Positions 8,159 through 16,426 of a stretch of 32,168 nt of DNA are shown piece after piece (the first letter of the stretch is position 1; the number at the start of each line of letters is the position of its first letter). A program made the translations under genes and the position numbers. This DNA comes from an uncultured Lachnospiraceae bacterium (GTDB lineage Bacteria > Bacillota > Clostridia > Lachnospirales > Lachnospiraceae). The notes beneath the pieces are model-generated. The model was not told the DNA's origin. It saw only the letters and a program-made list of their open reading frames with translations, and searched no databases. The stretch is taken from the NCBI GenBank assembly GCA_934376945.1, contig CAKRPI010000011.1, positions 1 through 32,168 of the forward strand, written 5' to 3'.

Positions 8159-10468
8159 ATGAAGATGAAAAAAGTATTGGCACTTGTGATGGCAGGTGTC
8201 ATGGCACTCGGTACGATGAGCATGAGCGCATTTGCCGAAGAGACGGAAGCAGTCACGGAAGCACAGGCTGCGGCGGAAGAGACAACAGGGAGCGGAAGTA
8301 CTCCGCTTGTAGTGGGAAGCCTTGATATGTCAGAGAAGTTCAGCGGATTTTTTGCGGAGTCTGTTCCGGATCAGACGATCGTAAACCTGACAGGACTGTA
8401 TCTGCTTGAAAATGACCGCGCAGGAAGTGTTATTTATAATGGTGCCGGCGATGAAGGTGAGACGATCGCATACAATGGTACCGATTATACGTATCATACA
8501 GTGGCAAATATTACGGTAACAGAAAAGGCCAATGGAACGGATGATACTGTTTACAATATCAAGATGCGTGATGACCTTGTATTTTCAGACGGTACACCGG
8601 TAACGGCAGACGATGTTATATTCTCTATGTACGTATATGCAGATACTGATTATGACGGATACGGCACACTGAATTCCACAAAAATCAAAGGTCTGCAGAA
8701 TTACCGCCTGAACTCCACGGCAGCTGATTCTGTATCTGACGAGGATGTGGCAAAGGCAGTGGAAGAGATGCCGGAAGAACTGGCAGCAGGCGTAAAGGAA
8801 GCAATGAAAGAGCTTCTGAATTCTGAGTATGACTGGGCGGATGCTTCCTGGGCGGATTATGCAGATGATTACGGTGTGGCAAGCGGAGAAGAATTTTTCG
8901 CACTGCTTTACGGGCCGGAGGATTATGATGCAGAAGGCAAAGATCGTGATACAGTAATTAATGAGATTGCAGAGAGCTACGGTACAGATTATGCGTCACT
9001 GGCAGCTGCATACGGCGATGAAGCATATTTTGATGACACTGTAAAAGAACTGGCACAGGAATATCTGGTAGAGCAGAAAACTGCTGCAGGTGAAGGTGAA
9101 GAAGTGCCGAACATTGAAGGTATAAAGAAGCTTGGCGATTATGAAGTGGAAGTAACAACCGACGGATTTGATGCAAGCATGATCTACCAGCTTGGATTTG
9201 TTATCCAGCCGCTGAACTATTATGGAGATCCGGCTCTTTATGATTACGATAACAATCAGTTCGGCTTTACAAGAGGCGATCTTTCCATCGTACGTGAAAA
9301 GACAACTTCTCCGCTTGGTGGAGGCGCTTATAAGTTTGTAAAGTATGAGAACAAGACGGTTTACCTTGAAGCAAATGAAAATTATTTCAAGGGTGAGCCG
9401 AAGATTAAAAATCTGCAGGTACGTGTCAGCACAGATGCAGATTATATCCCGGGTGTTGAGCAGGGTACAATCGACTTGGCAGATCCGAGTGGTACAAAAT
9501 CCGCATTTGAGCAGATCAAGAGCATCAATTCCAACGGCGAGCTGAACGGAGACCGCATCAATACAAGCCGTGTGGATAACCTTGGATACGGTTACATCGG
9601 AATCAATGCAAACACTGTAAATGTAGGCGGTGAGGCAGGCTCTGATGCATCCAAGAATTTGAGAAAAGCAATTGCAACGGTACTTTCTGTATACCGTGAC
9701 GTATCGATCGACTCCTATTATGGAGATGCAGCAGCAGTTATCAATTATCCGATCTCCAATACGTCCTGGGCAGCACCGCAGAAGTCAGATGCTGATTATG
9801 AGGTAGCTTACTCCAAAGACGTGGATGGCAATCTGATCTATACAGATGAAATGACAGATGATGAGAAATTTGCTGCAGCGCTGGAAGCAGCAAAGGGATA
9901 CTTCGAGGCAGCTGGTTATACCTTCGGTGAGGACGGAAAACTTTCTGCAGCTCCGGAAGGTGCAAAGCTTTCCTACGAGGCGATGATCGGCGGAAGCGGT
10001 AACGGAGATCATCCGACATTTGCAGTCCTGACAGATGCCAAGGAAGCACTTGCATCCATCGGCTTCGATCTTGAGATCAACGATATTACGGATTCAAACA
10101 TCATGTGGGATGCAAACAATGCAGGAACAAGTGAAATCTGGTGTGCAGCATGGCAGGCAACGCTTGATCCGGACATGTATCAGATTTACCACAGTACAGG
10201 TGGAAATTCCAATTACTATCATATTGCAGATGAGACGCTGGATGCTGATATTGTAGATGCAAGAACGAGTGCAGATCAGGCATACCGCAAATCTGTTTAT
10301 AAGCAGTGCCTGGATATCATTCTTGACTGGGCTGTTGAAATCCCGGTATACCAGAGACAGAACTGTGTCATTTACAGTACTGAGCGTGTGAATGCAGATA
10401 CATTTACACCGGATGTTACAACTTACTACAACTGGTATGGTGATATTGAAAATATGGAAATGAAATAA
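8159..10468 (+). CDS. oppA: Oligopeptide ABC transporter substrate-binding protein (family 5), enlarged
   Basis: An extracellular solute-binding protein that delivers peptides to the OppBC channel. A signal peptide occupies residues 1-26 and ends AFA before EE, a signal peptidase I site; no lipobox Cys is present, which is unusual for a binding protein in a Gram-positive. Family 5 hallmarks include FSDGTPVTADDVIFSMY (about 142-158), SPLGGGAYKFVKY and YLEANENYFKGEPKI. At 769 residues it is over 200 longer than typical OppA. About residues 182-317 form an acidic, Tyr/Asp-rich segment where ordinary members have only a short connection. It is the first gene of the operon, and large hairpins separate it from oppB. 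The peptide substrate is inferred from family and context. Confidence 0.9.
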   Translation: MKMKKVLALVMAGVMALGTMSMSAFAEETEAVTEAQAAAEETTGSGSTPLVVGSLDMSEKFSGFFAESVPDQTIVNLTGLYLLENDRAGSVIYNGAGDEGETIAYNGTDYTYHTVANITVTEKANGTDDTVYNIKMRDDLVFSDGTPVTADDVIFSMYVYADTDYDGYGTLNSTKIKGLQNYRLNSTAADSVSDEDVAKAVEEMPEELAAGVKEAMKELLNSEYDWADASWADYADDYGVASGEEFFALLYGPEDYDAEGKDRDTVINEIAESYGTDYASLAAAYGDEAYFDDTVKELAQEYLVEQKTAAGEGEEVPNIEGIKKLGDYEVEVTTDGFDASMIYQLGFVIQPLNYYGDPALYDYDNNQFGFTRGDLSIVREKTTSPLGGGAYKFVKYENKTVYLEANENYFKGEPKIKNLQVRVSTDADYIPGVEQGTIDLADPSGTKSAFEQIKSINSNGELNGDRINTSRVDNLGYGYIGINANTVNVGGEAGSDASKNLRKAIATVLSVYRDVSIDSYYGDAAAVINYPISNTSWAAPQKSDADYEVAYSKDVDGNLIYTDEMTDDEKFAAALEAAKGYFEAAGYTFGEDGKLSAAPEGAKLSYEAMIGGSGNGDHPTFAVLTDAKEALASIGFDLEINDITDSNIMWDANNAGTSEIWCAAWQATLDPDMYQIYHSTGGNSNYYHIADETLDADIVDARTSADQAYRKSVYKQCLDIILDWAVEIPVYQRQNCVIYSTERVNADTFTPDVTTYYNWYGDIENMEMK

Positions 10469-10748
10469 GAGCATTCCAAAAAGCAGGTGGGGCTGCTGCA
10501 AGAGCGTTTGCAGCAGCCTTCTGTATGCCGGGGCAATGGAAAAGAGATCCAAAGCCCTGTAAAGCTGTAGGATCTGTCAGGTCAGTATATCAGCCAGTCA
10601 GATGCAGAGAGATACAGGTTTGCAAATGAAGGGAGGCCGTACTGCCTCAGAGACGGAAGCAGACTCCGCTTTGAGGCAGTATGGCCGTCGATGCCAGAAA
10701 AATGGCAGTCCGGCAATACGCACCTGAAAACAGAAAGGAAAGAAAAAC
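10469..10748 (+). promoter_or_regulatory. oppA-oppB intercistronic region with two strong hairpins
   Basis: GGCTGCTGCAA (10491-10501) pairs perfectly with TTGCAGCAGCC (10508-10518) around a 6-nt loop. Further on, GGCCGTACTGCCTCA (10635-10649) pairs with TGAGGCAGTATGGCC (10672-10686) with one G-U. Neither is followed by a real T run. Such structures commonly protect the upstream mRNA or partly terminate, so the binding protein is made in excess of the permeases. No convincing promoter or small gene was seen. Confidence 0.7.
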
Positions 10749-11735
10749 ATGAAGAAATTTATAGTCAGGCGGCTTCTGCTCGGAGTCGTGATCTTATTTT
10801 TCGTGTCACTGATTATTTATTCGATCGAGCGAAGTCTGCCAACCTCCTATGTCAAGGGAAAGGCTATGGCGATGTCGCAGAAGCAGGGCGCAAAGCCGTA
10901 CGAAGAGCTTTTGGATGATCTGAATGCAGCGTATGGGCTGGATAAACCGGTGATTCAGGGATATTTTGTATGGCTTGGAGACGCAGTACGCGGAGACTTT
11001 GGTGAATCCTGGGTATGGACGCAGCCGGTAACAGAAAAATTTGCAAGTGTGATCTGGTATTCCTTTGCATTGTCAGCGATCGCTTTCGTTCTGGAGATAC
11101 TGATTGCGATTCCGCTTGGTATTATTTCAGCGACCAGGCAGTACAGCAAAGTGGATTATGCAGTGACGGTGTTTGCTTTGATTGGTATTTCGCTTCCGGC
11201 GTTCTTCTTTGCCACAATTCTGAAATGGATTTTTTCGATTAATCTGGGATGGTTTGACCTGTATGGAATTGTCGGGCGTATGCATGAAACGTACGGAAGT
11301 GTTGGAAAAATTCTGGATATGGCAAAGCATCTGGTGCTGCCGGTTGTTACTTTAACACTTGTGAGCACCGGTTCTTTGATGCGTTACACGCGTACGAATA
11401 TGCTGGAGGTATTGAATGCAGATTATATCCGTACAGCGCGTGCAAAGGGACTTCCGGAGAAAAAGGTCATTTATCGCCACGCGTTCCGCAATACGCTGAT
11501 CCCGATCATTACGATTCTTGGAAACTCACTTCCGGGCCTGTTTGGCGGAGCAATGATCACGGAGACGCTGTTCCAGATTCCTGGAATCGGTTATACCTCT
11601 TATCAGTGTCTGGTTCAGGGAGATATTCCGTTTACTATGTTTTATATGACATTTCTGGCAGTGCTGACACTGCTTGGCAATCTGCTTGCAGATATTCTGT
11701 ACGCAGTAGCAGACCCGCGTGTCAGAATTAATTAG
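10749..11735 (+). CDS. oppB: Oligopeptide ABC transporter permease OppB
   Basis: One of the two inner channel subunits of the importer; 328 residues, normal for the family. It starts with the typical FIVRRLLLGVVILFFVSLIIY first membrane helix, has about six membrane segments, and carries the EAA coupling motif ADYIRTARAKGLPEKKVIYRH with the following FRNTLIPIITILG. The end, ADILYAVADPRVRIN, is characteristic of OppB/DppB. A ribosome site AAAGGAAAG precedes the ATG. It is followed 14 bases later by oppC. Confidence 0.93.
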   Translation: MKKFIVRRLLLGVVILFFVSLIIYSIERSLPTSYVKGKAMAMSQKQGAKPYEELLDDLNAAYGLDKPVIQGYFVWLGDAVRGDFGESWVWTQPVTEKFASVIWYSFALSAIAFVLEILIAIPLGIISATRQYSKVDYAVTVFALIGISLPAFFFATILKWIFSINLGWFDLYGIVGRMHETYGSVGKILDMAKHLVLPVVTLTLVSTGSLMRYTRTNMLEVLNADYIRTARAKGLPEKKVIYRHAFRNTLIPIITILGNSLPGLFGGAMITETLFQIPGIGYTSYQCLVQGDIPFTMFYMTFLAVLTLLGNLLADILYAVADPRVRIN

Positions 11736-11749
11736 AGGGGAGAAAGTAA

Positions 11750-13465
11750 ATGAGCGATGATGCAAATAAGACAGTCACGGCACTGGATGATGAGCGCCGT
11801 GTAAAGGTGCTTTCTCCGGGACAGCTCGTGGCAAAGCGCTTTTTTCGAAACAAGCTTGCAATGGCAGGTCTGATCATTCTGATCGCTATGTTTGTGTTTT
11901 CTTTTGTCGGCGGTGTGGTAAGTCCGTATCAGGAGAGCCAGGTATTCCGAAAGACAGAAGCAGCATGGAAGGATTATGCGGGTGCGGCTTATAATGACAG
12001 CTACCAGTTCTATACGGCAGAAGGAATGACATTTCCGGCATCCGCACAGCAGAAGTTTATTCTTGCAGTCAACAAGGAGCAGGAGAGCTTTGATGCAGAC
12101 GGTGTGACGTACATGCTTGAAAAACGCGGAGAAGAATTTTACGCGGTTTCGGCACAGACACCGGTAGCAACAGTTCTGACCCTGAAAGGAAAGTCAACAT
12201 TTAAGGCAGTCGGCGATGCTGTGCTGTCAGATGCGGCAAAGAAGGCATTTGAAGCAGCGAGCAAAGCAGAAGAGACCTCCTTTGAAGCAGATGGTACTAC
12301 GTATTTTATTACAAAGGCAGGCCGTGAGCAGACAATTTCCTGTGGCGGCGAGGTTGCGGTTGCTTCCAAATTTGCCTTTAATGCACCTTCTTCCGAGACG
12401 AAGCTGACGTATTCCTTTGAAGCAGCGGCACTGACGGCACTTGAGGAAGGCAAAACCTCCTTTACAGACGATGCGAAGAAGTATGATCTGAAGCTGCTTG
12501 AAAATGGCGCGGCAGAGATTTCAGAAAACGGGGAGCTTGTTGCAACAATATCCCACCTGATCGTATCTCCGCAGGTATCAGGTACATTCCTGAATCTGGA
12601 ATTTAAAGAGGCGGTGGAGCGTGCAATCGAAGAAAAGACAGAAAGCTTTACCGTGGAAGAAAAATCCGGTGAAGTAACGTATCAGCTTCAGAATAAGAAT
12701 CAGCAGTACGTGATCCGTGTACAGAAAGAGACCATGGTAAACGATACGTACCATGGACCGTCAAAGGCACACTGGCTTGGTACCGACGGAAACGGAATGG
12801 ATATGCTGACCCGTCTGATGTACGGAGGACGGATTTCACTGATGATCGGATTTGTAGTTATTATCATCGAAATCGTTCTTGGCGTAATTGTGGGTGGATG
12901 CTCCGGTTACTTTGGCGGATGGATCGATACCATTTTGATGCGTGTGGTTGATATTGTAATCTGTATCCCTGCAATGCCGCTGTATATTATCATCGGTTCG
13001 ATCATGGACTATTATAAGGTGGATCCGAGACTGCGTATTTATGCGCTGTGTGCGATCCTCGGCCTGATCGGTTGGCCGGGCATTGCGCGAATGGTGCGCG
13101 GACAGATTCTTTCTCTGCGTGAGCAGGAGTTTATGATTGCGACAGAGGCAACCGGTGTGCGTGTTTCAAGAAGAATTTTCCGTCATTTGATTCCGAACGT
13201 TATCCCGCAGCTGATTGTAATCGCAACAATGGGACTTGGCGATGTAATTTTGATGGAAGCAGCCTTAAGTTTCCTTGGAATCGGTGTAAAATTCCCGTAT
13301 GCATCCTGGGGAAATATCGTAAATGCAGTTAACGACGTTTATGTACTGACAAACTTCTGGTTTGTATGGATTCCGGCCGGATTCCTGATTCTGATTACGG
13401 TACTTGGCTTTAACTTCGTGGGCGATGGCCTCCGTGACGCCTTTGACCCGAAAATGAAACGGTAG
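11750..13465 (+). CDS. oppC: Oligopeptide ABC transporter permease OppC with a four-repeat extracellular insertion
   Basis: Second channel subunit. The N-terminal OppC_N helix lies at about residues 36-58 and ends VVSPYQES. The five remaining helices run from about 360, with the EAA motif EQEFMIATEATGVRVSRRIFRH and the C-terminal FNFVGDGLRDAFDP. Ordinary OppC has about 300 residues; this one has 571. The extra part, about 62-335, sits in the loop after helix 1, which is extracellular. Four repeats are readable, each with a short helix, an [E/T]SF triad (Phe114, Phe178, Phe238, Phe300), an aromatic Tyr seven to eleven residues later (Tyr121, 185, 245, 311) and a beta-rich tail such as VAVAS or VATIS. 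The family HWLGTDGNGMD motif resumes right after it. The insertion's function is unknown; interaction with OppA1 or the cell wall is inference. Confidence 0.92.
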   Translation: MSDDANKTVTALDDERRVKVLSPGQLVAKRFFRNKLAMAGLIILIAMFVFSFVGGVVSPYQESQVFRKTEAAWKDYAGAAYNDSYQFYTAEGMTFPASAQQKFILAVNKEQESFDADGVTYMLEKRGEEFYAVSAQTPVATVLTLKGKSTFKAVGDAVLSDAAKKAFEAASKAEETSFEADGTTYFITKAGREQTISCGGEVAVASKFAFNAPSSETKLTYSFEAAALTALEEGKTSFTDDAKKYDLKLLENGAAEISENGELVATISHLIVSPQVSGTFLNLEFKEAVERAIEEKTESFTVEEKSGEVTYQLQNKNQQYVIRVQKETMVNDTYHGPSKAHWLGTDGNGMDMLTRLMYGGRISLMIGFVVIIIEIVLGVIVGGCSGYFGGWIDTILMRVVDIVICIPAMPLYIIIGSIMDYYKVDPRLRIYALCAILGLIGWPGIARMVRGQILSLREQEFMIATEATGVRVSRRIFRHLIPNVIPQLIVIATMGLGDVILMEAALSFLGIGVKFPYASWGNIVNAVNDVYVLTNFWFVWIPAGFLILITVLGFNFVGDGLRDAFDPKMKR

Positions 13466-13473
13466 GTGGCAGT

Positions 13474-14682
13474 ATGGCATTGTTTAAGAAAAATAATTCA
13501 AATTATATCTCATCGAAGGAGACGAAACGGATCTCCAAAGAGAATCGTCGTATCACCAGTGAGATCGAGAAAAAAAGAAACCGGAAGCATATTCCGGAAT
13601 CAGAATATCTGACAACCATGAAGAATCCGGAGAATGTAGTGGAATTTGACAATGTGCACACTTACTTTTTTACGGATATCGGAGTGGTAAAGGCGGTAGA
13701 CGGTGTTTCTTTTGAGGTACCGCAGGGAAAAACGGTTGGAATCGTAGGCGAGAGTGGTTGCGGAAAATCCGTTACGAGCCTTTCTCTGATGCAGCTGGTA
13801 CAGCGTCCACAGGGACAGACGGTAGAGGGCGAGATTCGTTTTAATGCCGGAGAGAAGGTCTACAATATCGTGAACACACCGATCTCTGTGATGCAGACGC
13901 TGCGTGGAAATGAGATGTCGATGATCTTTCAGGAGCCGATGACGTCGTTAAATCCGGTGTTCCGGATCGGAGAACAGGTGGATGAGATTGTAAAGCTGCA
14001 TAATCCGTCAATGTCAAAAGAGGATGTAAAGCGCCGTACGATCGAAATGCTGGAGCTGGTTGGTATTGCAAACAGTGAAGGTGTTTACCGGATGTATCCG
14101 CATGAGCTGTCCGGAGGTATGCGTCAGAGAATCTGTATCGCAATCGGACTTGCCTGTAATCCGCGCCTGATCATCGCTGACGAGCCGACGACAGCTCTTG
14201 ATGTGACGATTCAGGCACAGATCCTTGATCTGATGCGTTCACTGAAGGATAAGATTAATTCCTCCATTATGCTGATCACACATGATCTTGGTGTTATTGC
14301 CGAAATGGCAGATTACGTGGTTGTCATGTATGCAGGACGTGTGGTAGAAAAAGGAACGGCACAGGAAATCTTTAAGACACCGTCACATCCTTACACGATC
14401 GGTCTGATGCGTTCCAAGCCGGTAGTCGGAAAGCAGGTGGATAAGCTTTACAGCATTCCGGGCAAGGTGCCGAATCCGATCAATATGCCGGACTATTGCT
14501 ACTTCAAAGATCGCTGTGAATTAAGCTGTGAGAAATGCAATGGATCCTATCCGGGCGTTATAAAATTAAGCCCGACGCATGAGGTCAGCTGTTATCGTTA
14601 CCAGGAGCGGAAAGAAGCAGGCTGGCTGATGGAAGAACATCTCGGAAAGGAGGGCGCTTCCGAACGGGAGAATAAAGAATGA
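13474..14682 (+). CDS. oppD: Oligopeptide ABC transporter ATP-binding protein OppD
   Basis: A cytosolic ATPase that powers the OppBC channel; 402 residues. Walker A is GESGCGKS (about 92-99), followed by a Q-loop in MIFQEPMTSLNPVF, signature LSGGMRQR, Walker [13 protein letters not shown] and switch ITHDLGV. The C-terminal oligopeptide/dipeptide domain has a Cys cluster (YCYFKDRCELSCEKC, with another Cys near the end), which in DppD-type ATPases can hold an iron-sulfur cluster. The first 50 residues are a charged Lys/Arg-rich extension not needed by the ATPase fold. The start is eight bases after oppC, with an AGGTGG site, and its stop overlaps the oppF start (ATGA). Confidence 0.94.
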   Translation: MALFKKNNSNYISSKETKRISKENRRITSEIEKKRNRKHIPESEYLTTMKNPENVVEFDNVHTYFFTDIGVVKAVDGVSFEVPQGKTVGIVGESGCGKSVTSLSLMQLVQRPQGQTVEGEIRFNAGEKVYNIVNTPISVMQTLRGNEMSMIFQEPMTSLNPVFRIGEQVDEIVKLHNPSMSKEDVKRRTIEMLELVGIANSEGVYRMYPHELSGGMRQRICIAIGLACNPRLIIADEPTTALDVTIQAQILDLMRSLKDKINSSIMLITHDLGVIAEMADYVVVMYAGRVVEKGTAQEIFKTPSHPYTIGLMRSKPVVGKQVDKLYSIPGKVPNPINMPDYCYFKDRCELSCEKCNGSYPGVIKLSPTHEVSCYRYQERKEAGWLMEEHLGKEGASERENKE

Positions 14683-15704
14683 TGGAAAACACGAAAAAAA
14701 TATCAGATGCGACAGAGAAGACACCAGATAAGAATGACAATATTCTGGAGGTAAGTCACCTGAAAAAATATTTCCCGATCAAAGGCGGCATGCTCGGCCG
14801 CCAGGTGGGTGCCGTTAAGGCAGTAGACGATGTATCGTTTACCCTGAAACGTGGTACGACAATGGGATTGGTCGGAGAATCCGGCTGTGGTAAATCAACG
14901 ACCGGACGGACGATCCTCCGTCTGATCGAGAAGACGGAAGGCAGCGTACTGTTCAATGGAAAAGATGTTTACAGCCTTTCGCATAAAGAAATGCGGGATA
15001 TGCGTACAAAGATGCAGATCATCTTCCAGGATCCGTATTCCTCCCTTTCTCCGCGACTTCCGGTCGGCGAGATCATTGGTGAAGCGGTAAGAGAGCATAA
15101 TCTTGTACCGAAGAGTGAATATCAGGATTATATCACCAGTATCATGAACGACTGTGGACTTCAGTCCTATCATAAGGATCGTTATCCGCATGAGTTTTCC
15201 GGCGGTCAGCGTCAGAGAATCTGTATCGCGCGTGCCCTGGCACTGAATCCGGAGTTCGTTGTGTGTGATGAGCCGGTATCGGCACTCGATGTTTCGGTAC
15301 AGGCGCAGATCATCAATCTGTTAAAGACACTGCAGGAAGAACGAAATCTGACGTATCTTTTTATCTCACATGACCTTTCGGTTGTAGAGCATATTTCAGA
15401 TACGATCGGTGTAATGTATCTGGGCGGTCTGGTGGAAACGGGTGAGACGGCGGATATTTTTGCCAATCCGCTGCATCCTTATACGCAGGCGCTGTTTTCA
15501 GCGATTCCGATGCCGGACCCGGATCTGAAACGAAACCGGATCATTCTGGAGGGAAGTATTCCTTCACCGGCCAATCCACCGAAGGGCTGTAAGTTCCATA
15601 CACGCTGCAGCCATTGCATGGAGTGCTGTAAGACGGTGGAACCGCAGGCAAAGGATATGGGAAATGGCCATGTGGTGAAGTGTCATCTGTATGATACGAA
15701 ATAA
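14679..15704 (+). CDS. oppF: Oligopeptide ABC transporter ATP-binding protein OppF
   Basis: Second ATPase of the heterodimeric motor; 341 residues. It shows Walker [11 protein letters not shown]-loop [12 protein letters not shown], signature FSGGQRQRI, Walker [13 protein letters not shown] and switch ISHDLSVV, all intact. The ABC-associated C-terminal domain contains [17 protein letters not shown] and further Cys in HCMECC and KCHLY. The ATG overlaps the oppD stop by four bases; a second ATG follows directly, so the start is uncertain by one codon. With oppA-D it completes a full set in the order A-B-C-D-F. Confidence 0.95.
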   Translation: MMENTKKISDATEKTPDKNDNILEVSHLKKYFPIKGGMLGRQVGAVKAVDDVSFTLKRGTTMGLVGESGCGKSTTGRTILRLIEKTEGSVLFNGKDVYSLSHKEMRDMRTKMQIIFQDPYSSLSPRLPVGEIIGEAVREHNLVPKSEYQDYITSIMNDCGLQSYHKDRYPHEFSGGQRQRICIARALALNPEFVVCDEPVSALDVSVQAQIINLLKTLQEERNLTYLFISHDLSVVEHISDTIGVMYLGGLVETGETADIFANPLHPYTQALFSAIPMPDPDLKRNRIILEGSIPSPANPPKGCKFHTRCSHCMECCKTVEPQAKDMGNGHVVKCHLYDTK

Positions 15705-15738
15705 TCTGTGATACGCAAAAGAGAAGGGGGCAGCTGTC

Positions 15739-16071
15739 ATGAAAAAGAAATCCTTTGATGATCTTCCGGATTATACGGTAGCGGACATGAATGTGGATGG
15801 AATGCCATGGAATGTGAGGCGGCCATGGCAGGTGCTCCCCGGAGATCCGGCAAAGGGAAAACGGAAAAATGATCTGCAGCACGCAGAGCCGGAGACGGAA
15901 AAGGATGAAAAAGAAAATCCATTTCTGGTGAAGCAGGAGCAGCCGTTTGAAAAAGAAGAGCGCAGGGCGCTTGTCTGGATCGCATTAAAAGCGGCGTTGC
16001 TGATTGGTGGTGCATTTGTGCTGGCAGCATTTTTGTTTCTGCTGTTTTGTGTTAACGTATGGATGAAATGA
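15739..16071 (+). CDS. Small C-terminally anchored membrane protein in the opp operon
   Basis: A 110-residue protein of unknown family. Residues 1-75 are hydrophilic and Pro/Glu/Lys-rich, with a WNVRRPWQVLPGDPAKG stretch. Residues about 78-107 are one hydrophobic helix (WIALKAALLIGG onward), leaving only a few residues after it. That makes it tail-anchored, with the bulk probably cytosolic. A clear ribosome site, GAAGGGGG, lies about eight bases before the ATG. It starts 34 bases after oppF and precedes the operon terminator, so it is cotranscribed with the transporter. An accessory role is inference. Confidence 0.75.
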   Translation: MKKKSFDDLPDYTVADMNVDGMPWNVRRPWQVLPGDPAKGKRKNDLQHAEPETEKDEKENPFLVKQEQPFEKEERRALVWIALKAALLIGGAFVLAAFLFLLFCVNVWMK

Positions 16072-16095
16072 AAAGCTTCAAAAGAAAATGAACTC

Positions 16096-16148
16096 CCGTA
16101 TAGACAGAAGGATGAAACTTTGTTCTGTTTATGCGGGGCTTTTTTTAT
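16096..16148 (+). terminator. Rho-independent terminator of the first opp operon
   Basis: CCCGTATAGACAGAA (16096-16110) pairs with TTCTGTTTATGCGGG (16124-16138), 15 bp with two G-U pairs, followed closely by a run of six T. It closes the oppABCDF-plus-small-protein unit. Confidence 0.85.
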
Positions 16149-16426
16149 GTAATCAGGAAATTACTCCATAATGTTCCGATTACATAAAATGTCGGATTCT
16201 TCCTTTTATAAAAATGTACTCTCGAGTACATAAAAGTGTTTTGCAGGATTTGTCAAGGTTTGGAAAATGGACGGAAGAAATTTTGGATAATATTTAAAAT
16301 TTATTTGACAAGAAAAGTATGTTATAATAAAATAAATGCAGCAAAATCATATATATCATATAGATATGGTGGGAAAACTGGTGTATCCGATTGACATCCG
16401 GAGATTCACCAAGAGGAGGGATTATT
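16143..16426 (+). promoter_or_regulatory. Promoter and operator-like region of the second binding protein
   Basis: TTGACA (16305-16310), a 17-bp spacer and TAAAAT (16328-16333) form a promoter; an overlapping TATAAT at 16323 is a spacing variant. Upstream, TTTTATGTAATC (16143-16154) and GATTACATAAAA (16178-16189) form a perfect 12-bp inverted repeat. ATGTACTC-TC-GAGTACAT (16214-16231) is a second palindrome. GAKTACATAAAA thus appears three times, counting both strands. The first arm overlaps the T run of the preceding terminator. The sites lie upstream of the -35 box, a position that suits an activator; no regulator gene is nearby. Confidence 0.65.
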
